Positions 40,755 to 48,606 are shown, counted from the first letter of the stretch. The stretch: DNA of 64,000 nt from Aristaeella lactis (GCF_018118585.1 NZ_CP069421.1:1240001-1304000), one strand, 5' to 3'. Numbers and translations are program-made. The notes: generated by a model not told the origin, from the sequence alone.

Positions 40755-40783
40755 ATTATAGGCGTGTTTCCAATAGTTGTCAA
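40755..40783 (-). promoter_or_regulatory. Perfect-consensus sigma-A promoter of the backbone pilin gene
   Basis: On the minus strand TTGACA (40778-40783), 17 bases, TATAAT (40755-40760), with an ATGTACG motif eight bases upstream of the -35. A leader of about 105 bases precedes the pilin ATG. High pilin output is expected. Confidence 0.9.
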
Positions 40784-40834
40784 TGCTTTTGCGTACATAT
40801 GCGGTAAATAGTAACTTTCAGCGGATCATCCCGG

Positions 40835-41434
40835 TCAGAACCCAAACCAGGTAAGCCTGTCAAACGGGTAGATCCGGGCCATCGGTTTGCCGTAGATCTC
40901 CTCCTGCGAAACGCATCCGAAGTTGGTCGCCCGGCTGTCAAAGGCAAAGTCCCGGTTATCCCCCATCACAAAAAACTGTCCCGCCGGTACGCGAAAGGGA
41001 AAGTCTATATCGCACTGTCCCAGCGCGTGCTCGGAAATATAGCCGTCCTCCTCCAGGAATTCCCCGTTTACCTTCACATAGCCCTTCTCGTCGATCTCCA
41101 CCTTGTCTCCTTCTCCGGCTATCACCCGGCGCAGGAGCAGTTTATTGTTGAAATAAAACCCGCAGACATCCCCGGTCTTCACATCGTCTGTTTTCACCAG
41201 GACCACAATGTCCCCGGGCTGCAGGCCCGGCTCCATGTTATGCCCGTTCGTAATCCGCAGCACGGGCAGGAAAATGAAAGCGATGATCACCGCCAGGGCC
41301 GCCACGATGACAAAGGTCCCGAAGGTTCCCTTCAGTGCCTGCCTGAACTTCCCCTTGCTCCGGACCTGGCTCATCTCGGTCTCGATCTCGTTCAGTTCCG
41401 GCAGCTTGTCGGCTTTCCTGGTCTTCCTGGCCAT
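40835..41434 (-). CDS. Signal peptidase I-fold protein lacking the catalytic Ser and Lys (SipA/LepA-like)
   Basis: S26-family fold with one N-terminal membrane helix (about 38-58). The substrate-box motif, normally GxSMxPTL, reads NGHNMEPGL, so the nucleophile position is Asn66. The box normally KRVIGxPGD reads RRVIAGEGD, so the general base position is Arg102. The downstream GDNRDFAFDSR box is intact, and the 199-residue length is normal. Streptococcal SipA/LepA pilus proteins also lack the Ser-Lys dyad and are needed for pilus assembly without peptidase activity; the same non-enzymatic role is inferred here. It is the last gene before the backbone pilin and follows the coiled-coil gene by 10 bases. 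Confidence 0.85.
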   Translation of the reverse strand: MARKTRKADKLPELNEIETEMSQVRSKGKFRQALKGTFGTFVIVAALAVIIAFIFLPVLRITNGHNMEPGLQPGDIVVLVKTDDVKTGDVCGFYFNNKLLLRRVIAGEGDKVEIDEKGYVKVNGEFLEEDGYISEHALGQCDIDFPFRVPAGQFFVMGDNRDFAFDSRATNFGCVSQEEIYGKPMARIYPFDRLTWFGF

Positions 41435-41444
41435 AGCTGATCCC

Positions 41445-41843
41445 TCACTCAGTTACTTCTTCTTTGTTTTCTTCCGTTCCGGCTCTTTCCGGCCGTTCCG
41501 GCGTTTCCTGCCCGGTCGTCTGATCGTTCTCTTCTTCAGTTGTCAGATCCGGCAGGTCAATATCCACCATGGTCAGCTTCTGCAGCAGCCGCAGCTGTTC
41601 CTCGATCTTCTTCATGCGGATCTGCAGGTCTTTCGCGGCGCCCTGCATCCGGAGCTCCTCAATCCGGTTTTCATAGTCCCGGCGGGCGTAATCCAGTTGC
41701 TTGTCCGTCTGTTCCCGGATCTCAGCAACCTTTCTTTCAGCCGCCTCGCAGCGTTCCTTCAGTTCCAGGTTCTCTTTCCGCATGTTGTAGATCAGTTCCA
41801 GCAGTTCAAAGCGTCCGAGATTCTTCAGCATGTTTTTTGCCAT
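41445..41843 (-). CDS. Small coiled-coil protein of the pilus operon
   Basis: Function unknown. The 132-residue product has no signal peptide or membrane segment. Residues about 10-95 are predicted coiled coil, beginning GRFELLELIYNMRKENLELK, and the tail is acidic (Glu/Thr-rich). A short motif of the ELLEL...KEN type is familiar to me from small coiled-coil proteins encoded beside sortases and pilins in other Clostridia, which I cannot verify here. It lies 32 bases after the solute-binding protein gene and 10 bases before the pseudo-peptidase, so it is co-transcribed. A cytoplasmic scaffold for pilus assembly is one possibility. Confidence 0.65.
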   Translation of the reverse strand: MAKNMLKNLGRFELLELIYNMRKENLELKERCEAAERKVAEIREQTDKQLDYARRDYENRIEELRMQGAAKDLQIRMKKIEEQLRLLQKLTMVDIDLPDLTTEEENDQTTGQETPERPERAGTEENKEEVTE

Positions 41844-41875
41844 GCGCTGTTCCTCCGCATTCCGGCCGTATCGTT

Positions 41876-43897
41876 TTACGGCAGCAGTTCATAATCATCA
41901 TCCGTGATGGAGGGATCGATGCCCCTGTCTACCATGGACTGGTACACGTTATAGTAACTGGATGCCACGATGGCATCGCCCCAGGTGATGTACTGGATAA
42001 TGTCGTAGTTCATCAGGTCGCTGGTGTAAAAATCATAGTATACGTTGGAGTATACCGGGATCAGCGGCAGCATGTCGCTCAGCTTTTCCTGGAACGTGAT
42101 CCACTTCTGTACAAAGCCCAGGGCATCATCCGGCATGGTCTCGCACATCAGGCGGGCGTATTCATACATCTGGGCATGAACCCAGGCCAGGCTGTCTTCC
42201 GCCGGTGCCTTCGGATCACCCGGCAGGAAAAACAGCTGGGGATCAAATTCGATATTAAAGTCATCGCCCACATAGAACATGTCAATGCCTTCCATCTCCC
42301 GGTCATGGTAGGCGTGCACCAGGTCATTCATCTCCATGGGTACCAGGGTCAGGCGGATGCCGGCTTCCCGCAGGGGCTGTACCAGGCTCTTTTCCATCGC
42401 CTCCGCCATTTCATTGCTTTCCGGATAAGCGCAGGTCAGATCCAGCGTCAGCAGTTCACCCTGGACGATCTTGCAGCGCACGTCATCCTGTCCCTCGCGG
42501 AACCGTTTCCCCTGCTCATTCATTGTCCAGCCGTCCGCGTCCAGCAGGCGGGATGCTTTTCCAATATCCGGCTCGTAGTGTTTCACACCGTCCAGGGAAA
42601 GGGATTCCCACTGCCCGATCCGTTCTTCGTATTCGGCTTCCTCCTCCGGCGTGGGATCTTCCGGCAGGCTTTCCGGATACTCTTCCGTTCCCTTGACCAT
42701 GCCGTACATCCACTGTCCGATACCGATCATTCCGTCCATGGGAATGCCGTACAGGTAGGTATATTCATCCCGCATGGCGTTTTTGTCCATACAGTAGGCG
42801 ATCGCCTGCCGGACGTTCTTTGCCTGCACTTCCGGGCTGTCCGGCGTAAAAACGATGAAGGTCAGGCCGATCCGGGGATAGTTGGTCATCGTATAGCCTT
42901 TTCCGGAGGAAACCAGATTCATTCCCTTATCGATCGTATCCCGGCGAACCACTTTGTTCAGCAGCTGGAACTCATCCTTTTCCAGTTTTTCGACCATGTC
43001 CTCGTCCCTGGCGAGGGTAAAGCGCAGCTTCGGAATCGTGGGTTTGAAGCCTTCCGTGTTCCCCTTGAAATAAGGGTTGATCTCAAACGTACACGTACAG
43101 GTTTCGCTGTCCCAGGAAGTGATCGTATACGGGCCGCTGCCCACCGTGGGATGGGACAGGTAGCCGCTGTCCGGATCCATCACCGTGGCCTCGAGCAGGT
43201 CCCGGGTAAAGATCCTTTCAGTCACTTCCCGGTCCTCATTGCCGATATAGACACCCTTCCCGTCATCATAAACCCTGCAGCCCGGGGCAATCTCATGGAT
43301 CGGATACGGCAGGAACCCGAGCCGGTACAATTCAAAGAAATACGGAAGAGCCTCCGGCTTCACCCTGAATTCGATCATCCTGTCATCCGTCACCCGGACA
43401 CCGGAAAGGTAAGGCACCTCGCCGGAGATATATTCCTCATAGCCTTCCAGGTAGGACAGGTCCATAGGCCGGCCGCCCAGCTCGGCGATCTCCGGTGCGA
43501 TCTGGAACAGGACGGAGAAAGCATAGTCCCAGGCCGTGATCTCGGTTCCGTCGGAATAATACAGGTCATCCATCAGCTGGAACCGGTAGATCCGGTAATT
43601 CTGCTGGTCCTCAAACACGCCCTGCGCGGCGCACACCACCGGATTGGCCCGGAAAAAGCCGGTGTCATAGCCCCAGGAAACCAGGTAATAGGCGTGGACC
43701 AGCGTCCGTACGTCAATATCGGTTGTGGCGTTGCCCCACATATCGGTAAAGAATTTCCCGTCCATCCGGGTGGGGTTGCCCACTGTCAGCTCCTCATAGT
43801 CCCTGTCCGGATAAGCAGACACGGCCGTCTCCGCGGACGCGGGAATGCCGCTGAACAGCAGCATTCCGGCAGCAAGCAATGCGATCAGTCTTTTCAT
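41876..43897 (-). CDS. Family 5 extracellular solute-binding protein within the pilus operon
   Basis: Related to periplasmic/lipoprotein oligopeptide-binding proteins (OppA/DppA, SBP_bac_5). The 673-residue product has a signal peptide (about 1-23, ending PASA) but no lipobox Cys, so it may be released or held by partners. Family features include FQLMDDLYYSDGTEITAWDYAFS, the GSGPYTITSWD segment and VRQAIAYCMDKNAM. No permease or ATPase genes are adjacent; the neighbours are pilin and assembly genes. The gene follows the minor pilin by 36 bases. It may have been recruited as an adhesin or sensor, or may feed an importer encoded elsewhere. Confidence 0.85.
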   Translation of the reverse strand: MKRLIALLAAGMLLFSGIPASAETAVSAYPDRDYEELTVGNPTRMDGKFFTDMWGNATTDIDVRTLVHAYYLVSWGYDTGFFRANPVVCAAQGVFEDQQNYRIYRFQLMDDLYYSDGTEITAWDYAFSVLFQIAPEIAELGGRPMDLSYLEGYEEYISGEVPYLSGVRVTDDRMIEFRVKPEALPYFFELYRLGFLPYPIHEIAPGCRVYDDGKGVYIGNEDREVTERIFTRDLLEATVMDPDSGYLSHPTVGSGPYTITSWDSETCTCTFEINPYFKGNTEGFKPTIPKLRFTLARDEDMVEKLEKDEFQLLNKVVRRDTIDKGMNLVSSGKGYTMTNYPRIGLTFIVFTPDSPEVQAKNVRQAIAYCMDKNAMRDEYTYLYGIPMDGMIGIGQWMYGMVKGTEEYPESLPEDPTPEEEAEYEERIGQWESLSLDGVKHYEPDIGKASRLLDADGWTMNEQGKRFREGQDDVRCKIVQGELLTLDLTCAYPESNEMAEAMEKSLVQPLREAGIRLTLVPMEMNDLVHAYHDREMEGIDMFYVGDDFNIEFDPQLFFLPGDPKAPAEDSLAWVHAQMYEYARLMCETMPDDALGFVQKWITFQEKLSDMLPLIPVYSNVYYDFYTSDLMNYDIIQYITWGDAIVASSYYNVYQSMVDRGIDPSITDDDYELLP

Positions 43898-43933
43898 GAA
43901 TCCTGAACCCCCGTGATCTTTTTCTTCCGGGCA

Positions 43934-44809
43934 TCACTCAAAGCAGACACCGACATGGATCTGGATATTGCCAAGCCCCAGGGAAGCTTCATAATCCTCA
44001 ATGGCTATGGTTGTTTCTCCCGGATTCGGCTGCAATGTAGGCGCGTGTTTCGGCACAGGCGTATTGTCTGTTACGGGCGCGGGTGTCGGTACCGGTTCCC
44101 TGGTAACCCTCGCCGGCTTCTTCGTGGCTTTGGATGCGGGTTTGGGTGTGGTTTTGTCAGTCGGCGCCGGGGAAACGGACGGTGTTGCCGTATTGTCCGG
44201 CGATTCAGAAGGAGCGTCGGTCGGCGCCGGTGTCGGCGTCGGCGTTACATCCGGCGGCACAAAAGGCGTAAACGTAGGCTTCACCGTTGGCGTTGGACTG
44301 GGTGTGGGCGTCTCATATTCATACTTGGCCATTGCCCGAACCTGTACATTGCCGGAGCTGTTCGGCACAGCCAGCAGCATCGCGCTCATCGTCAGGCGTT
44401 CCGGCCCCGATATCATTTCTGTATAATAAATACCATGTACCAGGTTTCTGAACTCCAGTTTACCGTTTTCATCGCTGACCGCGCTGTCGGTCGGTTTGAT
44501 CTTCCTGTCCGCGATCCGCTGCCGGATCTGGCTCAGCGTTTTGTCCACGGAAGCGGATCCGTCCTTCCGGATGAAAACAGTGATATCCCGGAAATCATCC
44601 TCCATTGTCCAGTCGCCGTAATCTCCTGTGGCGATCAGGTAGATGGCCAGATGGATCCCGCCCGGATCAAATTCGTTCTTGTCATCGCCTATGGTGATGC
44701 TCAGCCAGCCGTCCTTCGTTTCCTCCGTACCGGCCGGAACAGACACAGCGGAAAACAGCAGCGCGAGAACCATCGCGATGCCCAGCATCCTCAGTCTGCT
44801 TCTCTTCAT
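43934..44809 (-). CDS. Minor pilin-like protein with Pro/Thr-rich stalk, no sorting signal
   Basis: The 291-residue product has a signal peptide (about 1-27), one Cna-B/pilin-like domain (about 33-165, with GIHLAIYLIATGD, ENGKLEFRNLVHGIYYTE), a roughly 95-residue Pro/Thr/Ala/Lys stalk rich in TPTP and PAPT, and a short C-terminal end with VGVCFE. Basal pilins of Gram-positive pili often have a proline-rich C-terminal stalk but then an LPxTG signal; none is present, nor a membrane helix. How it is retained is unclear; the single Cys near the end is notable. The ATG overlaps the pseudo-sortase stop by four bases. Confidence 0.75.
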   Translation of the reverse strand: MKRSRLRMLGIAMVLALLFSAVSVPAGTEETKDGWLSITIGDDKNEFDPGGIHLAIYLIATGDYGDWTMEDDFRDITVFIRKDGSASVDKTLSQIRQRIADRKIKPTDSAVSDENGKLEFRNLVHGIYYTEMISGPERLTMSAMLLAVPNSSGNVQVRAMAKYEYETPTPSPTPTVKPTFTPFVPPDVTPTPTPAPTDAPSESPDNTATPSVSPAPTDKTTPKPASKATKKPARVTREPVPTPAPVTDNTPVPKHAPTLQPNPGETTIAIEDYEASLGLGNIQIHVGVCFE

Positions 44810-45777
44810 TGCTCCTCAACCTCTTCGATCCTGTCCGGATTCTTTTCCGTTGTTTCTTTCTTCTCTTCTGTTATTTCCTGTTGTTCCCCGTCTTCCGGCA
44901 TTCTCTCGCCGGGCAGCCGGTAGATCCGTCCGCGGATCAGCTCTATAGCCAGCAGGACCAGCAGTCCCGCGATCATCACCGGGCAGCCCAGGAACAGCAC
45001 GTTCTTCCAGTTTTCAGGGAATGCTGCCTGGTCCTCTTCCGCCAGCAGCGTCCGGGCTTCCCGGACGGGGATCCGCTCCGCCTGTACCATCAGCCGCCGG
45101 TCTTTCCGCGGGGAGATGATCGTCAGCCGTTCCTCCCCCTCGCCCGGGGTCAGGTCCATTTCCTTCAGTCCCGCGGCCGACAGCATCTGTATGCCGGACA
45201 CCCGGTAGACCAGGGTCCTGTCTGTCACATTCAGGATGATCAGGGTCCCCGGGATCATGCTGTCCAGGTCCTCCAGCATCCGCTCGTCCGTCAGGCCCAT
45301 TTCCCCGAGGAGGCCTTCCGCCTGGAGGATGCCCGGCCCTGCCAGGATGATATTCTCCCCGCTTCCGTCCGCCGGCAGGGAGCTGGTATCCACATGTACC
45401 AGTTTCCGGGTCGCCGGTGTTTCCGTGCTCAGATGCCAGATCGGAAGCGACAGCCGGATCGCCGGGATCACCAGTTCCCCGATCACCCCGTCATGCACGT
45501 TCATCCGGTTCTGGTAATCCCTGGTGGTCCGGATTGTTCCTGCCGTAAATACGTCTTCCGTATGGACCTTTTCCAGGCTGTCATTCCAGGCCTTTGCCTG
45601 TTCAAACAATTCAGCCTTTCCTTCGGCGTCCAGCGCCGCTGTCTTCTCCCGGTAGGCTGTCATGATCTCCGCGTCCCGCCGCCGTCCGAGCTGGTCGGAA
45701 ATCGTCGGATAAATGAAGTATCCGATAACGGCAGCAGCCAGCAGAAGCAGGATCAGTACCGTCAGAAACTTTTTCAT
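44806..45777 (-). CDS. Sortase-fold protein lacking catalytic His and Cys (pseudo-sortase)
   Basis: Class C sortase-like architecture: N-terminal membrane segment (about 3-24), a sortase-type domain with IGELVIPAIRLSLPIWH and VHVDTSSLPADGSGEN, a C-terminal membrane helix (about 260-282) and an acidic tail. The His box, normally LSGHRGL, reads LAGPGIL (Pro148 at the His position). The Cys box, normally TLMTCTPYGINTHR, is shortened to TIISPRKDRR (Pro213 at the Cys position; an Arg remains). Transpeptidation by the usual mechanism is therefore impossible. The reading frame is clean and overlaps both neighbours by four bases, so it looks maintained, not decayed. A scaffold role in pilus assembly is inferred. 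Confidence 0.8.
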   Translation of the reverse strand: MKKFLTVLILLLLAAAVIGYFIYPTISDQLGRRRDAEIMTAYREKTAALDAEGKAELFEQAKAWNDSLEKVHTEDVFTAGTIRTTRDYQNRMNVHDGVIGELVIPAIRLSLPIWHLSTETPATRKLVHVDTSSLPADGSGENIILAGPGILQAEGLLGEMGLTDERMLEDLDSMIPGTLIILNVTDRTLVYRVSGIQMLSAAGLKEMDLTPGEGEERLTIISPRKDRRLMVQAERIPVREARTLLAEEDQAAFPENWKNVLFLGCPVMIAGLLVLLAIELIRGRIYRLPGERMPEDGEQQEITEEKKETTEKNPDRIEEVEEQ

Positions 45778-46697
45778 TCTGCCGCCTCCGTTTCACTTCC
45801 GGCGACAGTGGTCTGCCTGCCTGTCAGGTCCCCGAAGTACTGAAGCGGCCACAGGGCGAACTCCGCCCTGCCCAGGATCTCTTCATCCGCCACGGTATTG
45901 TAATCTGTTTCCCGGCTGTCCATGGAAAGACTCAGCTGGTCTCCCTGCACAAAATACCGGTCTTTGGGCACGATGACCCGTCGTCCTTCCGGCGCCGCGT
46001 CTTCCGTGCGTCCGGAGGTATAGCTCCGGTCGATCTCCCGGCCGTTTACCCGGGTTTCAGCATAGGGGCTCAGCACAACCCGTTCCCCGGGACCCGCAAT
46101 CACCCGCTTCATCTGGGTGCGGACCGGGTTGTTCACGGAAAACGGAATCGGATCCTTGAGCAGATCCTGCCCGTAGGAGGCCATCACTTCCTGCAGGTGG
46201 TATTCCCCGTTCTTCAGGTCTTCCGTCGCGATGGTAACCGTACCCTCATCACTGCTTTGGAACACATCGGCGTTGGTCTGGTCCGCCAGCCATACAGCGG
46301 TACCGCCGGCCGTGGAAAAATACTGCCTGGTTGTTCCCACATCCCGGTAAAGGATGTATTTGCAGTACCTGCGAGTCTTGCCCTTCGGGCTGAGGATGGT
46401 CAGTTCCACCGGCTTTGCCAGCCGCTTTTCGAACAGCAGAATATCCCCCGCCTCATAGGTTTTGCCGGTTTCCGGCTTCCGGACAAGGACCACGGTGCCT
46501 TCCGGAAGCGTACCGCCCATGGCGGCCCCGTGCGTCACGGCCAGCTGGTAATAGCGATGGAAAACGAACAAGCCTGTGGCGATGCTCAGGATCAGCAGGA
46601 TGGACAGGCCGATGCAGAGGCGTTTCCTTCTGTCGGAACGCCTCACACGCCGCATTTCCCGAAGCAGCTCTTCATCTCTGGGATGATAGATCTCCAT
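45774..46697 (-). CDS. Signal peptidase I-fold protein lacking the catalytic Ser, with inserted SpaA/Cna-B-like segment
   Basis: First gene of the upstream pilus operon. The 307-residue product has a long cytoplasmic N-terminus, one membrane helix (about 28-47), and an S26 fold in which the GxSM box reads HGAAMGGTL (Ala59 instead of Ser). The KRVIAGPGE box keeps Lys187, and the later box reads GDQLSLSMDSRET. Between the boxes, residues about 120-178 look like a SpaA/Cna-B prealbumin fold: GTAVWLADQ, GEYHLQEVMASYG and DLLKDPIPFSV match the usual end of such domains. This insertion is longer than the normal variable region of signal peptidases. A SipA-like chaperone that contacts pilins is inferred. 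Confidence 0.8.
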   Translation of the reverse strand: MEIYHPRDEELLREMRRVRRSDRRKRLCIGLSILLILSIATGLFVFHRYYQLAVTHGAAMGGTLPEGTVVLVRKPETGKTYEAGDILLFEKRLAKPVELTILSPKGKTRRYCKYILYRDVGTTRQYFSTAGGTAVWLADQTNADVFQSSDEGTVTIATEDLKNGEYHLQEVMASYGQDLLKDPIPFSVNNPVRTQMKRVIAGPGERVVLSPYAETRVNGREIDRSYTSGRTEDAAPEGRRVIVPKDRYFVQGDQLSLSMDSRETDYNTVADEEILGRAEFALWPLQYFGDLTGRQTTVAGSETEAAE

Positions 46698-46789
46698 CCG
46701 TATCTCCTGTGCCCGGTATTCCGGAACAATCCGGACGCTGATGCTTACCGGAAAAAATGATCAAAATATCTGTAGAATATACCACGATG

Positions 46790-46818
46790 AGTATATATCT
46801 TTTGTGTTTTCTTTTCAA
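46790..46818 (-). promoter_or_regulatory. Sigma-A promoter of the upstream pilus operon
   Basis: On the minus strand TTGAAA (46813-46818), 17 bases, TATACT (46790-46795), about 85 bases before the first gene. The 314-base spacer 46698-47011 contains this promoter, the GH10 terminator and short tandem repeats, and no gene. Confidence 0.8.
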
Positions 46819-46859
46819 GTTTTTTCCAAATGCGGTACACTCGTCTGCAGACAACTAAA

Positions 46860-46883
46860 AACCAGGAGGGATCCTTCCCTCCT
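46860..46883 (-). terminator. Terminator of the GH10 xylanase gene
   Basis: Stem AACCAGGAGGGA with TCCCTCCTGGTT and a short loop, followed on the minus strand by TTTTTAG. It lies about 130 bases after the xylanase stop codon. Confidence 0.8.
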
Positions 46884-46979
46884 GGTTAAAAGTAACTCAC
46901 ACATTCGGCGGCAGCCGTTACCCAATTCAGAAACTTGGACAGTAGCGCAGCTTTTCAGTGCTTCCCCGCCCGCAGGCGG

Positions 46980-47016
46980 ATAATTCTGAATTCTGAATTC
47001 TTAATTCTGAATTATT
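46980..47016. repeat. Short tandem AATTCTG-type repeat overlapping the xylanase stop codon
   Basis: Four to five imperfect AATTCTG/AATTCTT units. The xylanase stop codon at 47012-47014 lies inside the array, which shows that these repeats reach right up to coding sequence. Confidence 0.7.
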
Positions 47017-48568
47017 GATATGTTTCCGGGTCCGCCACGGCCCAGAACGCGGGCTTCGGGTTGCCGTTTCCGTCAAACAGCAGCGGATACTGGCTTCCCC
47101 GCCAGCTCATCATGTCCGTCAGGCCCCACACCTGAACCGCTTCAAACTGGTCCTTATGGGCGATCAGGATCTTCATTACGTCGGCATAATAATGCGCCTG
47201 CTTTTTGAAAGACGCTTCGCTGTTGTTGTCCACGGTGACGTCCAGTTCGCTGACCCGCAGGCTGATGCCCAGGTCGGCAATGGTCTCCACCGCGGTTTTG
47301 ATCTGCTGGATGGACGGGAATGTCGCGCTGTGATGCATCTGGAAGCCATAGCCGTCAATGTTGCCTTCCGGAATCAGGCTCTTCAGCAGCTTCACAATGC
47401 CGTTCAGCTTGCCGGGGATCGCGGTGTTGTAATCGTTGTAATACAGCTTTGTGCCTTCCGGCGCGTACTTGCGGGCATAAGCGTAGGCATAGTTCGGGAA
47501 ATCATCTCCGATGATCTTCCGCCAGTTGCTGTTCCGCAGCCAGTTGGACCCGTCGTCAATTGCTTCATTCAGGACGTCCCAGGAAACCACAACGCCGGGA
47601 TAGTTTTCGTCCAGGAACTCAAACACGCCCTTGATGTAGTTTTCCAGGCGGCCCAGCATCACATCCCGCTTCACATAGGGTTTCTTGGTGTCATAGCCCT
47701 CATGGAAGAAAGCTTCCGGAGTCTGGCTGTGCCATACCAGCACATGGCCGTGCACCTTGATGCCGTTCTGCTGGGCAAAGCGCAGCAGGGCTTTCGCCGC
47801 GTCAAAGTGAACCGCCACCGCGGTCTCATCCCCGGTCTCTTTCAGGAGCTTCCGGCTGCCGTTCACGTCCAGCACGGAATCAGGCTTCATCTCGTTTTCA
47901 GGGGTCAGGATGCTGAACTGGGTCTTCATCAGGTTCAGCCATTTCGGATCCCGGAACACCATCTGCGGCGCAGCGGATCCGAAATCAAAGGAATCAGCAT
48001 AGATCTCTTTCAGGCTCGGAACCTCGCCTGCTTCCTCGATCACCATCGGAGGCTCGGTGGGTTTGGGTTCCGGTTCACCTTCGGGAGCGGTCACTGTAAA
48101 GTTCCGGATCTCGAAATCCAGTGTATCTGCGCCGGTGGTCTCCACATACAGGACATAGCGGGAAAAATCCCCGGCGGTATAGCTGCCGGTCAGCGTGGTC
48201 CATTCGCCCTTCTTCGCTGTACCATGGGCCAGGTTCTCATAGGTTTCAGCCCCGCCGATGGTGTGGGCGATGGAGATCATGAAGTTCGCGCTGTCCAGGT
48301 CATCCTGCTTCACTTCAACGCTCAGGTCATACTTTCCGCCCTCAATCAGGGGGAAATCACGGCCCGGGGAGTTCCAGGCGCTCTGGCGGCCGACGGTCTT
48401 CAGGGTGCCGTCCGCCGTATGGAAAGACATGGCGCCACGGCCGTACCAGCCGTCCTCGTCCTTTGTGAAATCAGAGGTATAAACCGTTTTCGCATCATCC
48501 GCCAGCGCAAGCATACTGCTGCCGAGCAGGGACAGGATCATCAGAAAAGCAAGCAGCTTCTTGATCAT
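47012..48568 (-). CDS. Secreted GH10 endo-1,4-beta-xylanase with N-terminal CBM22-like module
   Basis: Exported xylanase. The 518-residue product has a signal peptide (about 1-23), a CBM22-like xylan-binding module (about 28-160, with WYGRGAMSFHTADGTLKTVGR and the final strand DTLDFEIRNFTV), a short Glu/Pro linker, and a GH10 barrel (about 180-515). The barrel shows TPENEMKPD, HGHVLVWHSQTP, the acid/base motif WDVLNEAIDD, the nucleophile motif SELDVTV and the final VWGLTDMMSWR. Membrane-anchoring signals are absent. It is monocistronic, with its own promoter at 48607-48635 and terminator. Its position between the pilus locus and the sugar importers fits hemicellulose use. Confidence 0.95.
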   Translation of the reverse strand: MIKKLLAFLMILSLLGSSMLALADDAKTVYTSDFTKDEDGWYGRGAMSFHTADGTLKTVGRQSAWNSPGRDFPLIEGGKYDLSVEVKQDDLDSANFMISIAHTIGGAETYENLAHGTAKKGEWTTLTGSYTAGDFSRYVLYVETTGADTLDFEIRNFTVTAPEGEPEPKPTEPPMVIEEAGEVPSLKEIYADSFDFGSAAPQMVFRDPKWLNLMKTQFSILTPENEMKPDSVLDVNGSRKLLKETGDETAVAVHFDAAKALLRFAQQNGIKVHGHVLVWHSQTPEAFFHEGYDTKKPYVKRDVMLGRLENYIKGVFEFLDENYPGVVVSWDVLNEAIDDGSNWLRNSNWRKIIGDDFPNYAYAYARKYAPEGTKLYYNDYNTAIPGKLNGIVKLLKSLIPEGNIDGYGFQMHHSATFPSIQQIKTAVETIADLGISLRVSELDVTVDNNSEASFKKQAHYYADVMKILIAHKDQFEAVQVWGLTDMMSWRGSQYPLLFDGNGNPKPAFWAVADPETYQ

Positions 48569-48606
48569 GGTATATATCTTCCTTTCCGCTTAAGTTGTTC
48601 GTACAT

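Noticed and set aside
43898-43933. Frameshift hiding an LPxTG signal at the end of the minor pilin
   Set aside because: The 36 bases before the next gene and the other frames at the 3' end contain no LPxTG-like motif or hydrophobic helix.
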